A DNA stretch of 64,000 nucleotides, from assembly GCA_001430745.1 (NCBI GenBank), contig KQ482042.1:1309656-1373655 (forward strand), in the 5' to 3' direction. The notes beneath the pieces are model-generated. The model had not been told where the DNA came from. It ran no database searches and was given only the letters and a program-made list of their open reading frames with translations. Below, one piece after another: positions 31,558 to 43,200 of this stretch. This DNA comes from Auxenochlorella pyrenoidosa. Its lineage: Eukaryota; Chlorophyta; Trebouxiophyceae; Chlorellales; Chlorellaceae. A program made the position numbers and the translations under genes. Positions within the stretch are counted from its first letter, which is position 1. The number at the start of each line of letters is the position of its first letter.

Positions 31558-34500
31558 ATGTCTGAAAGTTTGCTTGCGGCAGTCAGGCACTGCAACTCGG
31601 AGGACCCTCTACGCAGCCTGCTGGCAGCCCCCCATGTCGCCGCAGAGGTTAACAAGTGAGCAGAGGTGGCCTGGGCCTGGCTGCGGCCCTGCCAACTGCC
31701 AGCGTCGCACTGTCGCCCCCCTATTGCTCGCTTCCAGGCACCTGCCCGGTGGGGTGCAGCTCTCACTGTTGGCCTTCCTTGCCTGTTGTGTGCAGGCTGG
31801 GGTCCTCTGGAGTGGCTGCCCTGGGCCTGGCGGTGAGCTGACGCGGTCAAACGGCGGCAGCAGGCACGCTCTTCGCATGGCATCTGCAGCATCGTTGGCC
31901 AGTGCATCTGTCGCTGCTCGCAACCCCTGCACCCACTGCGTACCTCTCCCAGGTGTGGCGCAACCATGCCGGGCTGGTGGAGGTGCTGCTGGAGGCAGGT
32001 GCCGACCCAGACGTGCCCGACGCCGAGAGCGGCTGGACGCCGCTGCACCGCGCGCTGCACTGGGGGCAGCTGCGCTGCGCGGCGGCGCTGCTGCGCGCCA
32101 ACGCCAGCCTGGTGGCACCCGACTGGCGCAGCCGCACGCCGCTGGACCTGCTGAGCGCGGAGCTGAAAGAGTACTTGGAGCCGGGGGATGGCGACGTGTT
32201 CAGCTGGGGTGCGTGCCGGCTGCCAACCAGTGCCCGCGCCCGAAAGGGCGCTGCAGCTGTGGACGAGCACCGCAAACCTGGCTTGCCCACAAGTGGCCGC
32301 CTGGCACGCCGGCAGCCCTTCCTCTCTGCCTCTTGGCCAGCGCCCGTGCAGCCCTCGGCCCCTATCGTGCGTCCGCAGCCCGCGTGCGCCCACCTCGCCC
32401 GCCCGCCGACTGTCCCGCCCTGCTTTTTGGTGCGCCTTGATGCGCAGGCAACGGCTCCAACTACACGCTGGGCACCGGCTCCACCGACAACCAGGAGCAC
32501 CCGGCTCGCATCGAGTCGCTGCACGACCAGCAGGTGGGGCCGCAGCCGGCATGTTGGGCGACAAGCATTGCCAATACCGGTTTGCCTCTCCATCCGAGGC
32601 CAGCGCCGGCCCCCACCCTTCAGTGCTCGGCAGAGGGCAGGTGCCGCACAGCTGTCCACCCGGGCGTGACCTGCTGCTAGTCAATCAACCTCACATGGCC
32701 CCCAGCCTGCGTGATGCTGAGCGCCCGGCCCTTGCCCCTCCCGCCCCGCGCGCAGGTGGTGGCCATCAGTGCAGCCAAGTTCCACTCGGTGGCCATCACA
32801 GCCGACGGGCGGCTGCTGACCTGGGGCTGGGGGCGCGGCGGGCGCCTGGGTGAGCCCGGCTGGCTGAGCGGTGGGCCCCGCCTGGCTGGCTCTTGTTGAC
32901 CAGCGAGTGAGCTTGGCAGCACTCCCGAAGGTGCCATGGCCCGCTGGTCCTCTGGCCGCCCACTCCCGCCCCGGCCACCCACCCCTGCAGGCCACCCCGA
33001 GGCGCCCGTGCACTCGGGCGAGGGGGCGATCATCTCTCCCCTGGCGGTGGCCGCCCTGGGCCGCCGGCAGGTGGCCGCGGTCGCCGCGGGCAAGCACCAC
33101 ACGGTGCTGTGCACCACCGCTGGCGAGGTCTTCACCTGCGGGTCCAACCGCCACGGCCAGCTGGGCTACGCCGTGGACTCGCAGCCCACCCCGCGCCGCG
33201 TGTCGTCGCTGCGCCAGCGCGTCGTGTCGGTGGCGGCGGCCAACAAGCACAGCGTGGCGGTGACCGTGGGCGGGGACGTGTACACCTGGGGCTGCAACGT
33301 GCTAGGCCAGGTGCGCAGGGCCGGCCCTACCAACAGGCGGCAGCAGGCATGTGGGCAGTAGGCACACCCTGCATGTGGGCAGCGCAGCGCGCCGGCCTCC
33401 GTGAATCAGCGGTTCTCCGGCTGCCCCGCCTTTGCGCCTAGTGCAGCACCTGCCCACCCGCAACCTCCACCCACCGTCCCCCCTTGCCTGCAGCTGGGCT
33501 ACGGCACCTCCGACTCTGCATCCAACCCGGCCCCTCGCCTGGTGGAGGCGATGAAGGGCAGGCCCGTGGTGGCAGCTGCCGCGGCCAAGCGGCACACCCT
33601 GGTGCTGACCGCGGCGGGGGAGGTGTACACGTGGGGCCACCGCGGCGTGTCGCCGCGCCGCGTGCAGCTGGCGGGCGCGCGCGACACCGGCGCGCAGGGC
33701 GGCGCGCCCATCTCCTTCCACCGGGGGCACGCCGACGTGGCGCGCCCCGTGGCGGCCGCCATCTGCGCCGGCGCAGCCCACTCCTCGGCGCTCACCACCT
33801 CGGGGGTGGTGCTGACCTGGCGCAGCGCCGACCCGGCACTGCAGGTGCGAGGGGGGGGGCGGTCGTGGGGCCCACTGCTGGCTGCCCATGCCTGCCTGGC
33901 CGTGCCCAGCTCCCAGGGCTCTGGCAGGGAGCTGGCTGACCGTGCTTGCCGTGCCTGCCCTTGCTGCGCCTGGCCCTGCTGCCTGCAGGTGCAGGAGGTG
34001 CGCGGGGCGCTGGCGGGGAAGCGCGCCGTCTCCATTGCAGCAGGTGGGCGTGAGCAGCGCGCAGCACTGGCAGCTTTCGTGGGCATCTCTGGATGCATCG
34101 GCAGGGTGCTGGACCTGCAGCAGCGCATGCCAGGCTGGCTTGTCGTGCGCCACGCCCTGTGACAAGTGGCAGCGGGTGCCCCTGGCGCTTGCCTCGCTGA
34201 CCCAGGGGCCCCCTGCCCCCCCCTCCCGCCTGCGTGCAGGCAAGTACCGCACCGCCGCCGTGACGGACGAGGGCGACGTGTACATGTGGGAGGGCCGCTC
34301 CGACTACTTCCCAGCAGAGGGCCGCCAGCCCGGCAGCGGCAGCAAGAAGCCTGGCAGCGCCTCGGCCAGCCGCGCCCGGCCCATCCCGGGGCGCGCCGGC
34401 GGCGGCACCCGCATCTCCCTGGGCAGCGAGGCGCCGCTGCCGGGGGGCAGCCCCGGCTCTGCCGACGCCCCCTACGGCGGCAGCTACGGCTCGCACTCCC

Positions 34501-37500
34501 ACAGCCGGCGGGCGGGCTCGTGGATCGAGCGCTTTGCGCGGGAGCGCGAGGCAGCCACCTCTGTCGGTGCCGTCGGCAGCTACGGCGCTGGCGGCAGCGC
34601 TGGGCGCGTCGACGTGCTTGGTGCTGGCACCGGTGGCAGCGGCAGCAAGCCCAGCCGCGCTGGCGACACCTTTGAGCGCATCCACCCGGAGAGGTGTGGC
34701 TTGCGGGGGTCCACAGCAGGGTTTGTGGCCGGGCATTCACGCAGAGCAATGCAGGAAGCAGAAGGGGAGGCCTTGCGCCCAGCCTGGCGCCACCTGTGCC
34801 GCCAGCGTGGCCACGGGCTGCCGCCGATCAGCCGCCCCTGTGCTGTGCGTGCGCCCCCTCGCAGGGTGGAGGGCCTGAAGCGCGTCGTGGCGGTGGCGGT
34901 GGGCGAGAAGCACTCCCTGGCGGTGCAGCGCTGGTCCGCGGCGCAGCTGGATGGCATGGCGCATGTGCCCTGGCTGCAGGCCCCGCTGGATGCCGCTGCG
35001 CCTGCGGCAGCCGCAGAGGCTGCGGCGGCAGAGGAGGAGGCTTGGTTCCAGCAGGCAGTAGACGGCCTTGTGGGCAGCCCTGGGGGGGACGAGCTGCGCG
35101 GTGTGTTGGCTGCAGCGGGCGCAGAGTCGCCCGCGGCGGGCCTGCTGTCCCCCGCCCGGCCCTCGCCCATGCGGCCGGGGCCCCGGCGCGAGCGCGGCAG
35201 CGGCCCGGCCCTGGGCCCGCCCTCCCTGCAGCGCATCTGCGAGGAGGAGGTGGCACGCCGGCTGGTGGACCCGCGCACATGCCTGCAGGTGGGCCCGCCT
35301 GCTGTGACGCGCCGAGCTGCGCGCCGGAGCTGCCTTGGGCAGGCCGGACCGGTGGAGATTCTGCGGGCCTGGCACCGCCAGGGAGTTGGCTCGCCGGTGT
35401 GGGCGGCTGTCAGGCCGCGCTGGGCTGGAGGCTGGCTGCCGTTGCTGGGGGCTCATCACACCGGGCCCCCGAACCCCCCCCCCCCCCCCCGGCCAGGTCC
35501 TCGAATACGCCGATGTGGCGGGTGCCGAGACGCTGCGCGCCTACTGCCTGTCTGTGGCGGTGTGCAACCTGGATGCCGTGCTGCTGGAGGCGGGCGGGGC
35601 GTTTGAGGAGCTGGCGTCCCACCTGCTGGCCGAGCTGGAGCGCCTGTTCAAGCTGCGACTGGCTGGCGCGGGGGCCGGTGGCGGCGGCGGCGGCGGTGCT
35701 GCGAGGAGCGCCAGCAGGGCACTGGATGCGGCACTGCAGGCTGCGGGGCCTGATGGTGCGGAGGGGTCCGCCGTGGAGGGCGAGGACGCCGGGCGCGGCG
35801 ATGACAAGGCAGCGCCGCCAGCGCAGCCGGGCAGCCAGCTGCAGCCGGGGCGGCGCCCCACGGCGGCGGCACCCTGGCTGGGCGACGAGCGGCTGGAGCT
35901 GGAGGGTGGCCTGGTGCCGGGCATCGCGCTGCCGGCGCCGCTGGCGGAAGAGGGCAGCAGCTTCCGGGACCGCGCGCAGGCTGATGCCGAGGCAGCTGCG
36001 CAGCGCCTGCGCCGCACACTGCTGCGGAAGCTGCAGCAGGTGGAGCACCTGGCGGCCAAGGCGGCCGCGGGCGCGCCGCTGGATGCCCAGCAGCGCTGCA
36101 AGCTGGAGCAGCGGCCTGTCTTTGTGTCGGCGCTGGCGGCCCTGGATGGCGGCATGGCAGTGGACGATGTCCAGTCCATCCTGCGAGCAGCCGCTGCCGG
36201 GGGGGAGGCCGATCCCGAGCTCAGCGCCAGCGGCAGTGGGGCCGCACCGCTTAGCACCTCGAAGCAGCCCAAGGGCAAGGCGAAGCGGAAGAGCGCGTCT
36301 TCGGCTGAAGCAAGCGCGGCTGATCCTGCTGCCAGCGCTCTCTCAGCTCTGCCTGCCGCTGGCGAGCCCTTGGGCAGCGCCCTGCTGGGCTCCTCCCCGC
36401 CAGCAAGCAGCCTGGTGCCTGCATTCGGGTACGCAGGCAGCGCAGCGGCGGCGGCAGCGGCGGCGGGCCCGGATACTCCGTCGGCCGCAAGCGAACAGGC
36501 AACCTCTCCAGCCCAGATGCACAGCCTTGTGGGCTTTTCCCCCGGTGCTGGGTCAGCCGCAGCTGAGCAGGCCGGCGGGCATCAGCCGCCTTCCCTGCTG
36601 CGGTCAGCCGGTAGCGCTGGGCGGCCCAAGTCTGCCACCAAGCGGAAAGGTGAGGGCGCGAGAGGGCATGCATGGGCGTTTGGACACGGGCGGGCCTGCT
36701 GCGACTCCCGCCTGCCCGCCAGTGCCCATGGAGTGGCACTGCTGATGTCGTGCACCCCGCCGAACCCGCCCCACCTGCAGGCGGCCTGTCGATGTTCCTG
36801 CGTGGCGAGCTGGAGCAGGCTGTTTTTGCCCCCACTGCCGCGCCAGAGGCCGGCGGCAGCGGCGGCGCGGCAGCTCCGCAGCCCGCCTGGGGCGCCAGGT
36901 CGGCTGCGCCGGCTGGCGCCGCCTCGCTGCGCCAGATCCTGGACCAGGAGGCTGCCGGCTCCGCCAGCAAGCCCGCCGGCAGCGCCCCGCGCACCACCCC
37001 TGCCTCGGGTGCGCTCCCAGCTCGCCCTCGCTGCCCGCCTTGCTGCCCGCCTTGCGGTCGTGTCAGGAGCACCCCCGCTTGTGTGCACGAGGTGCAGCTG
37101 GACTGGCTTGCACAGAGCCCTGCTGCTGCGTGCTTGCTGGGTGCATCACCACTCGCTGCGCCGTGCCCTGCATCCCCTCGCAGGCATGAAGTCGCGCCCC
37201 GCGGTGGAATCCCCGGGAGGCAGCGGCCCAGTGCGCCTCTCCCTGGCCAGCTTCATGCAGAGCAGCCCGGTGGCCATGCAGCGGGGGCAGGGCAGCCGCG
37301 CCGGCGACGGCCCCTCGGCGCCGCCCCCGGCCTGGGGCGGCGCTGCGGGTGCCAGCCCCCCCTCCCGCTCCCACGTCTCGCTCCGGGCCATCCAGGAGGA
37401 GCAGGAGGCGGCGCAGCCCCCGCCAAAGGCATACGGCACCTCGCCCCCGGCCGTGAGCCGCCTGGTGGCTGGGCTGCCGCCGTGGCGGCCGCCGGCGCAC

Positions 37501-39328
37501 ACGCCGCCGCCGGCGGGGCCCCCCTCGCTGGGCACCTCGCCCTGCGGCAGCGCCAGCCTGCTGGGCACCTCGCCGTCGGGGCGCGCCAGCTTTGTGGCTG
37601 CGCCTGTCCCGCAGCACAGCAAGTGGTGAGCTGGGGTTACTGCGGGGCGGGGTGCCGAGCCCGAGTTGGCATCAGCACGTGCAGCTGCCAGCCCGGAAGG
37701 CTGTCCTCTTCTGTGTTGCACAGTTCAAGGCCTGATGCCGCCCCGCTCTGCTTAAGCGCCCCCCACCCCCCACCCCACCCCCACCCACCCACCCCCACGC
37801 ACACACACTCTCGCCCCTGTCCTGTGCAGGTACATCCCTGACAGCAGCCTTGTGGACACGCGCAAGAGCCTGCTGGCCATCCAAACCGAGGAGGTGGCCA
37901 TGGCCGAGCTGGCAGCCCAGGGCTTCTCCGCCCGCGTGGTGCAGCCCAAGGCGGAGCGCCGCGCCCCAGGCATGCCGCGCCCTGGCAGGGCCCCTGCTGG
38001 CAACGACGCAGGCACAGGGCAGGCAGCCGCGCAGCAGGGAGTTGAGCCTGGCGGCAGTGGCATCCCCAAGCAGCAGCAGGAGCTCGAGGACACACCTGCA
38101 GCAGGCAGCAACGCCAGCGAGGCTTCTGGCAAGCACCAGAGGGGCACCAAGGGCGGTGTGGGCAGCAGGCCCAAGCCTCGGGGAGGCGCAGCAGGGCTGC
38201 CTGAGCAGCGCGGTGACGGGGGGGGCGAGGCCAACCCTCAGCCACAGAGCGGTGGGCAGCGCGCGCCAAGGCCAGAGAGCGGGCAGCCCAAGCAGCAGGA
38301 CGGGGCCGAAGGCGGGCATCGCAGACAGCGGCAGCGCACCGGCCAGGGCTCTGCCGGGGAGCGTGGCAGTGGCGGGCCGCCCAAGGCGCGGCGGCAGCAG
38401 GGCGAGGGCAGACGGCCCAAGCCACAGCANNNNNNNNNNNNNNNNNNNNNNNNNNNNNNNNNNNNNNNNNNNNNNNNNNNNNNNNNNNNNNNNNNNNNNN
38501 NNNNNNNNNNNNNNNNNNNNNNNNNNNNNNNNNNNNNNNNNNNNNNNNNNNNNNNNNNNNNNNNNNNNNNNNNNNNNNNNNNNNNNNNNNNNNNNNNNNN
38601 NNNNNNNNNNNNNNNNNNNNNNNNNNNNNNNNNNNNNNNNNNNNNNNNNNNNNNNNNNNNNNNNNNNNNNNNNNNNNNNNNNNNNNNNNNNNNNNNNNNN
38701 NNNNNNNNNNNNNNNNNNNNNNNNNNNNNNNNNNNNNNNNNNNNNNNNNNNNNNNNNNNNNNNNNNNNNNNNNNNNNNNNNNNNNNNNNNNNNNNNNNNN
38801 NNNNNNNNNNNNNNNNNNNNNNNNNNNNNNNNNNNNNNNNNNNNNNNNNNNNNNNNNNNNNNNNNNNNNNNNNNNNNNNNNNNNNNNNNNNNNNNNNNNN
38901 NNNNNNNNNNNNNNNNNNNNNNNNNNNNNNNNNNNNNNNNNNNNNNNNNNNNNNNNNNNNNNNNNNNNNNNNNNNNNNNNNNNNNNNNNNNNNNNNNNNN
39001 NNNNNNNNNNNNNNNNNNNNNNNNNNNNNNNNNNNNNNNNNNNNNNNNNNNNNNNNNNNNNNNNNNNNNNNNNNNNNNNNNNNNNNNNNNNNNNNNNNNN
39101 NNNNNNNNNNNNNNNNNNNNNNNNNNNNNNNNNNNNNNNNNNNNNNNNNNNNNNNNNNNNNNNNNNNNNNNNNNNNNNNNNNNNNNNNNNNNNNNNNNNN
39201 NNNNNNNNNNNNNNNNNCAGCAGCCTGGCACCAGCGCCGACCCCGCTGCCGCTGGTTCTGTGGACCCCCCGCAGCAACAGCCCCAGCCACACCAGCAGCC
39301 AGAAGCAGCACCAGCTGCACATGCATAA
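31558..39328 (+). CDS. IBTK: IBTK-like ankyrin/RCC1 protein (assembly gap near 3' end)
   Basis: Exons: 31558-31655, 31796-31832, 31953-32208, 32448-32533, 32756-32849, 32991-33310, 33494-33844, 33989-34043, 34240-34693, 34865-35288, 35497-36649, 36781-37008, 37184-37625, then 37830 into the gap; at least 1532 aa before the gap. Two ankyrin repeats (HAGLVEVLLEAGADPDVPD, then GWTPLHRALHWGQLRCAAAL) lead into five to six RCC1 blades (DVFSWG, LLTWGWGRGGRLG, EVFTCGSNRHGQLGY, DVYTWGCNVLGQLGYG). A BTB/BACK-like tail follows (VLEYADVAGAETLRAYCLS, then NLDAVLLEAGGAFEEL). The late segment RKSLLAIQTEEVAMAELAAQ matches the conserved C-terminal block of IBTK. This order (ANK-RCC1-BTB tail-C block) defines the IBTK family, which in animals is a CUL3 adaptor; the role in algae is inferred. 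After the gap a Gln/Pro-rich frame stops at 39328, but its register is unknown. Confidence 0.85.
38430..39217. other. Assembly gap in IBTK-like C-terminal region
   Basis: 788 N inside a Gly/Gln/Arg-rich low-complexity coding region. The gap length may be only an estimate: the best frame after the gap is shifted by one base relative to the frame before it if the length is taken literally. Confidence 0.95.
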
Positions 39329-40242
39329 TCCTGGCACTTCAGAAGTTGTAGGCAGCCAGCCAAGGTGTACCATGTTTTGGATGCTGCAGCAGCAGTGGTG
39401 GCCAGTGCCACTGCTGTCTGGCATCCTGCGGCTTTTGTCGCAGGCTTTTGTAGATTGCAGGCCAGGCCCGGCATTGCCCTGTAGACCCCCAACAGCCCTC
39501 ATACAATCAACCCACAGGATACTGACCAACGCATTGCCCGAGTTACCGTTTTGAACCAAACTGACAGTGCATACGCCACATGCACGCGTGCCCTGCAAGG
39601 GCCCTCATGTCATTTCTTTCTGATGCCCCTGCCACTTTGCTGAGCACTGGCCCCCTCCAATTCCCTGCAGCGCGTGCACCTTTGCAGTGCTGCCTTATGC
39701 CGGCGCTTCGTCTGCCTGGGGTGCAGCTTTTGCTGCACACACATCCGCAGCCTGCTCTGCTTTTGCATGCTCTCCATCTTTTGCTTTGCGCATGGTAACC
39801 CAGCAAGCAATCGCACATACGTGGGCAAGAAGCCGAGTAGGGCGGGGATGGACGAAACCAGGATGCATGTGTTGAGGCGTTGAAGTTGGCATGGGAAATC
39901 ATGGAGGGTTTGTACGGGTTGGACACCGCATTGGCATATGCACAATTTCTTTTAAGCCTAGCCATCTGTCACACATGTTCCTCCCCAGCACACTCTTCCC
40001 ATCATTCTTGCCAGCACAAATGCTCTGCTTCCTTGAGTGTCAGGGCCCCACCAGGAACTGGCAGCCGAGGTTTACATCGCCAAGCAAGCAAGCGATGGGA
40101 CAGGGCTGTGAAGGACTCTCTCAAGTCTCCACTTCATTGGAGGCAGCACAGGGCAGGCAGGAGAGACCTGCCGGCCTCTCCTTGGAAGGCGCGGTTGCGA
40201 ACACAGGCCGCGCCCGCGCGGTGCCTACGCTGCGGGTGCGGC
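39329..40242. other. Convergent 3' region of IBTK-like gene and Tudor-SN
   Basis: About 900 bp between two facing stop codons. TTACA at 40072-40076 gives a minus-strand TGTAA 167 nt after the Tudor-SN stop. No convincing exon was found; the open frames here are short and lack splice support. Confidence 0.5.
40072..40076 (-). terminator. TGTAA polyadenylation signal of Tudor-SN
   Basis: Minus-strand TGTAA 167 nt downstream of the stop at 40243. Confidence 0.5.
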
Positions 40243-43200
40243 TCAGCGCCTGCCGCCGCCGCGGCCGCCGCCACGGCCGCCGCCCAGCGCGGGGAAGCCG
40301 CCGTCGTCCTCGTCCGAGTCGGGGTCCCCGTAGGTGAACAGGCCCAGGTGCTTGCGCCGCGCCTCCTCCTGGCAGCTGCGCAGGGCCTCCAGCACCCCCT
40401 CTGCCTCGGGGGACTGCACACGCCATGGAGGGCAGCGAGGGGCGGACAAGCGAATGTAATCGGCACGAGGCGGGGCCAGTTGCTCTAATGACGGGAGGAG
40501 AGCTGCGCCTGCAGCCATTGCGCTTGGCACGGCCTTTCAGCACGTGTCAGTTCCATTCAGCTGGCCGGCCTGCCTGCAGCCCCTGCTCGCGACCCACCTT
40601 GGGCCCCTTGGGCTCCGCCAGCTGCGCCAGGCCCGCCGCCAGCAGCTGCCCGTTCACGCTCTGCTTGAAGTCGTCGCTGCCCGGCTCAATGAGCGTGAGG
40701 TGCAGCTTGCTGGGTGCCTGCGCAGCGGGTGCGGGTGCAGAGGTGTGGGCGGGCAGCACGATGCGGGGCTGGCTGGGAGGCAGCTGATGGTCGGGGGAGC
40801 GGGTGAGCCCAGCGCAGGTACAATCGGGAGCCCGGGCAGCACTGGTGCATGCGCGCGCCAGGCTGCGCTGCCGGCGCTGGGCCTTGCTGGTCGCCTCCCC
40901 TCCCAGCCCCCACCTGAGCGCCCCAGCTCTTGCCAGAGGCAGCCAGTCGCTCGCGGCGCTCCACATGCGCGGTCAGCCGCCGGTTGCCGCCCACCAGCTG
41001 CCACAGGAACTGCGCCGCCTCCACGCCGTGCTCGTCGTCCACGCCGGGGGCCTGCAGGGCAGGCAGGATGGCACGCGACACGCTTGATGCTTTGAGAAGC
41101 GCGCAGAGCCAGTCAAGGAAGGGCGGCGTGCATCATGGCGTCAACAAACCCTCAAGACTCGAGACCCTGGACGGGCGGAGCACACAGGCACAAGGGTGGA
41201 AGCACACCCAGCACAGCCCTCCCCGGAACCCAGGGCACCCACCTTGATGAAGGCCAGGCAGGCTTGGTGTGCCTGGCCGGGCACCGCTGCCAGCGCGGGC
41301 GGCATCGGCCGCACCTGCAGGCAAGCAGGCGCAGGGAGGCTCAGCGCTGCTGAGGCAGCAAAAAAGGTTATCCATCAGCTGCCACAAGCAACGCTCCGCA
41401 TATGCAGCCTCTAGCCTGTGAGGGCTTGGCAGCGACGCAAGCACAGAGGCAGAGTGCGGCCCTCACCTGGCCTGCCGCCACGTGCTCCTTGTTGCCAAAG
41501 TCGATGAAGAGCACGTCGTACTTGGGGGCGGTCTGCAGGCAGGGCGGCACGGCCACCAGGCGCTGGCGTGTCAGGGCGCAGGCATGGCCTGTCGTCCTCG
41601 GGCCAGTGACCAGGCCGCAGGGCATGCTGGGCGCTGAGGTTGAAGGGGGAGGGGGGAGGAGGCATTGAGCCGTGTGCCCACCGGGTCTGCGGCGTATGCC
41701 TTCTCCACGGTGGCGCGGTACCACTGCTTGTCCACCGAGCTCTGCGCCAGGCACTTGTCGCCGCCGCGCAGGGGCGTCTGCGGGCGGGGGCCGAGGGGTG
41801 AGGAGCGGGTGGAAAGTGGAGGTTAGGCCATGTGCACAGCAGCTGGCAGGGAGGAGGGCTTGTCAGCAGGAGGAGGTGCATGTCGTAACTGCTCAGCCTG
41901 GCCATGCTCAGGCTGCAGCTGGCGGCCGTCACGCAGCAGGCACTCACCGCCGGCGGCGGCGTGTCTGCCAGGGACAGGCCCGCAAGCTGCTCCGCCACCC
42001 AGGACACGCGCGGCTCATCGGCAACCTGTAGCAGGCGGGGCAGGCGGGAGAATCAAGGGGAAACGTGCATTGCAGGGCAGAAGGTGACGCTGGGTCGGCG
42101 CAGCCTGGCCCCACTCTGGGCATGCGTGCATCCACTCCCGCCCAGCACAGGCCCGCCCACTGTTACAGCCACGTTGACTCCCACGCCGGGTCCTCCCCGC
42201 ATGCCGCCGCCAGCAGGCCCCCACCTGCACATACATGCCGTTGGCGTCGGTCATGTCGGAGACCACCACCTCCATTGTCTCGCGTGCGCCCGCGCTGCCG
42301 TTTGCCGCGCCCGTCGCCTCCTCCTCAGCCTCGGGCGCCGCCGCCTCGGGCTCGTCCTTCTCCCACACCTGCAGGCGGGGAGGGGCGCCAGCAGCGTGTC
42401 GTCTAATGAGGCAGCGAGGAGTGTGCAAGAGGGGATGCTCCGAGCGTCGGTTGGAGCGCGCAGGGTAGGCAGCTTGTGAGCCTGCTTGCATAGAACTTGC
42501 CAGCTAGCCAGCACTCCAGCTGCAGGGGGCAGGCATGGCATGGCCCTCATCCGCCAGCCAGCCCCTCCCCCCCATCTCTCCCTCCCCACCTTGAGCTTGG
42601 CCTGCCGCGCCTTGTTCTGCGCCGCCTCCAGCTCGCTCCCGCCGGACGTGGAGTAGGGGTCGAAGGAGGGGTGCAGCTTGGCGAGGCCAGCCTCCAGCAG
42701 CGCCACTGCGACAGGGGTGGCAGCGTTCCAAGGGAGCCAGGTGACAGCTGGTCACAGCAGCCGTGGGCTTAACGAGCTGGAAGTGCATGAGCGAGGGTGC
42801 ATGAGCGAGCCGCCAACCAGCAGCCCAGCCAGGGCCAACAGCCTTGCAGAGCCCGCAGGCGGCCCGGCCCCGCGCCTCACCACCCAGGTTGGTGCGGCCA
42901 AAGCGCACTGCGCCCTGGAAGTTGCCGGCGCGGTCGATGGAGTGCACCTCCAGCTCGCAGTCGCGCTGCAACGCGATGCCGCGCGTGAACGCCAGCGCCT
43001 CCTCCCAGTAGGGCTCCTCCTGCGGGCGCGCAGGGCAGGGCAGGCAGGCGGGCGCGCCGGGGTTGCGGTTGGAGGCACCATGCCTGCTCCCGGCAACAGG
43101 TGTGCTCCACGGTGCCTCGGCCGAGCGCAGCAGTGGCGCGCAGAGCCACAGGCCTGGTTGCAGAACCCAGCGCTGGCATGGTCGGGGCCGGTCACCCTGG

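Noticed and set aside
34694..36745. Long plus-strand open frame of over 680 codons in another frame of the IBTK-like gene
   Set aside because: It runs through introns and exons of the real gene, has Ala/Arg/Cys-rich composition typical of GC-rich shadow frames, and has no domain similarity.
39543..39965. Overlapping short open frames in the convergent region after the IBTK-like gene
   Set aside because: None has splice support, compositional signal or family similarity; they fall between two 3' ends.
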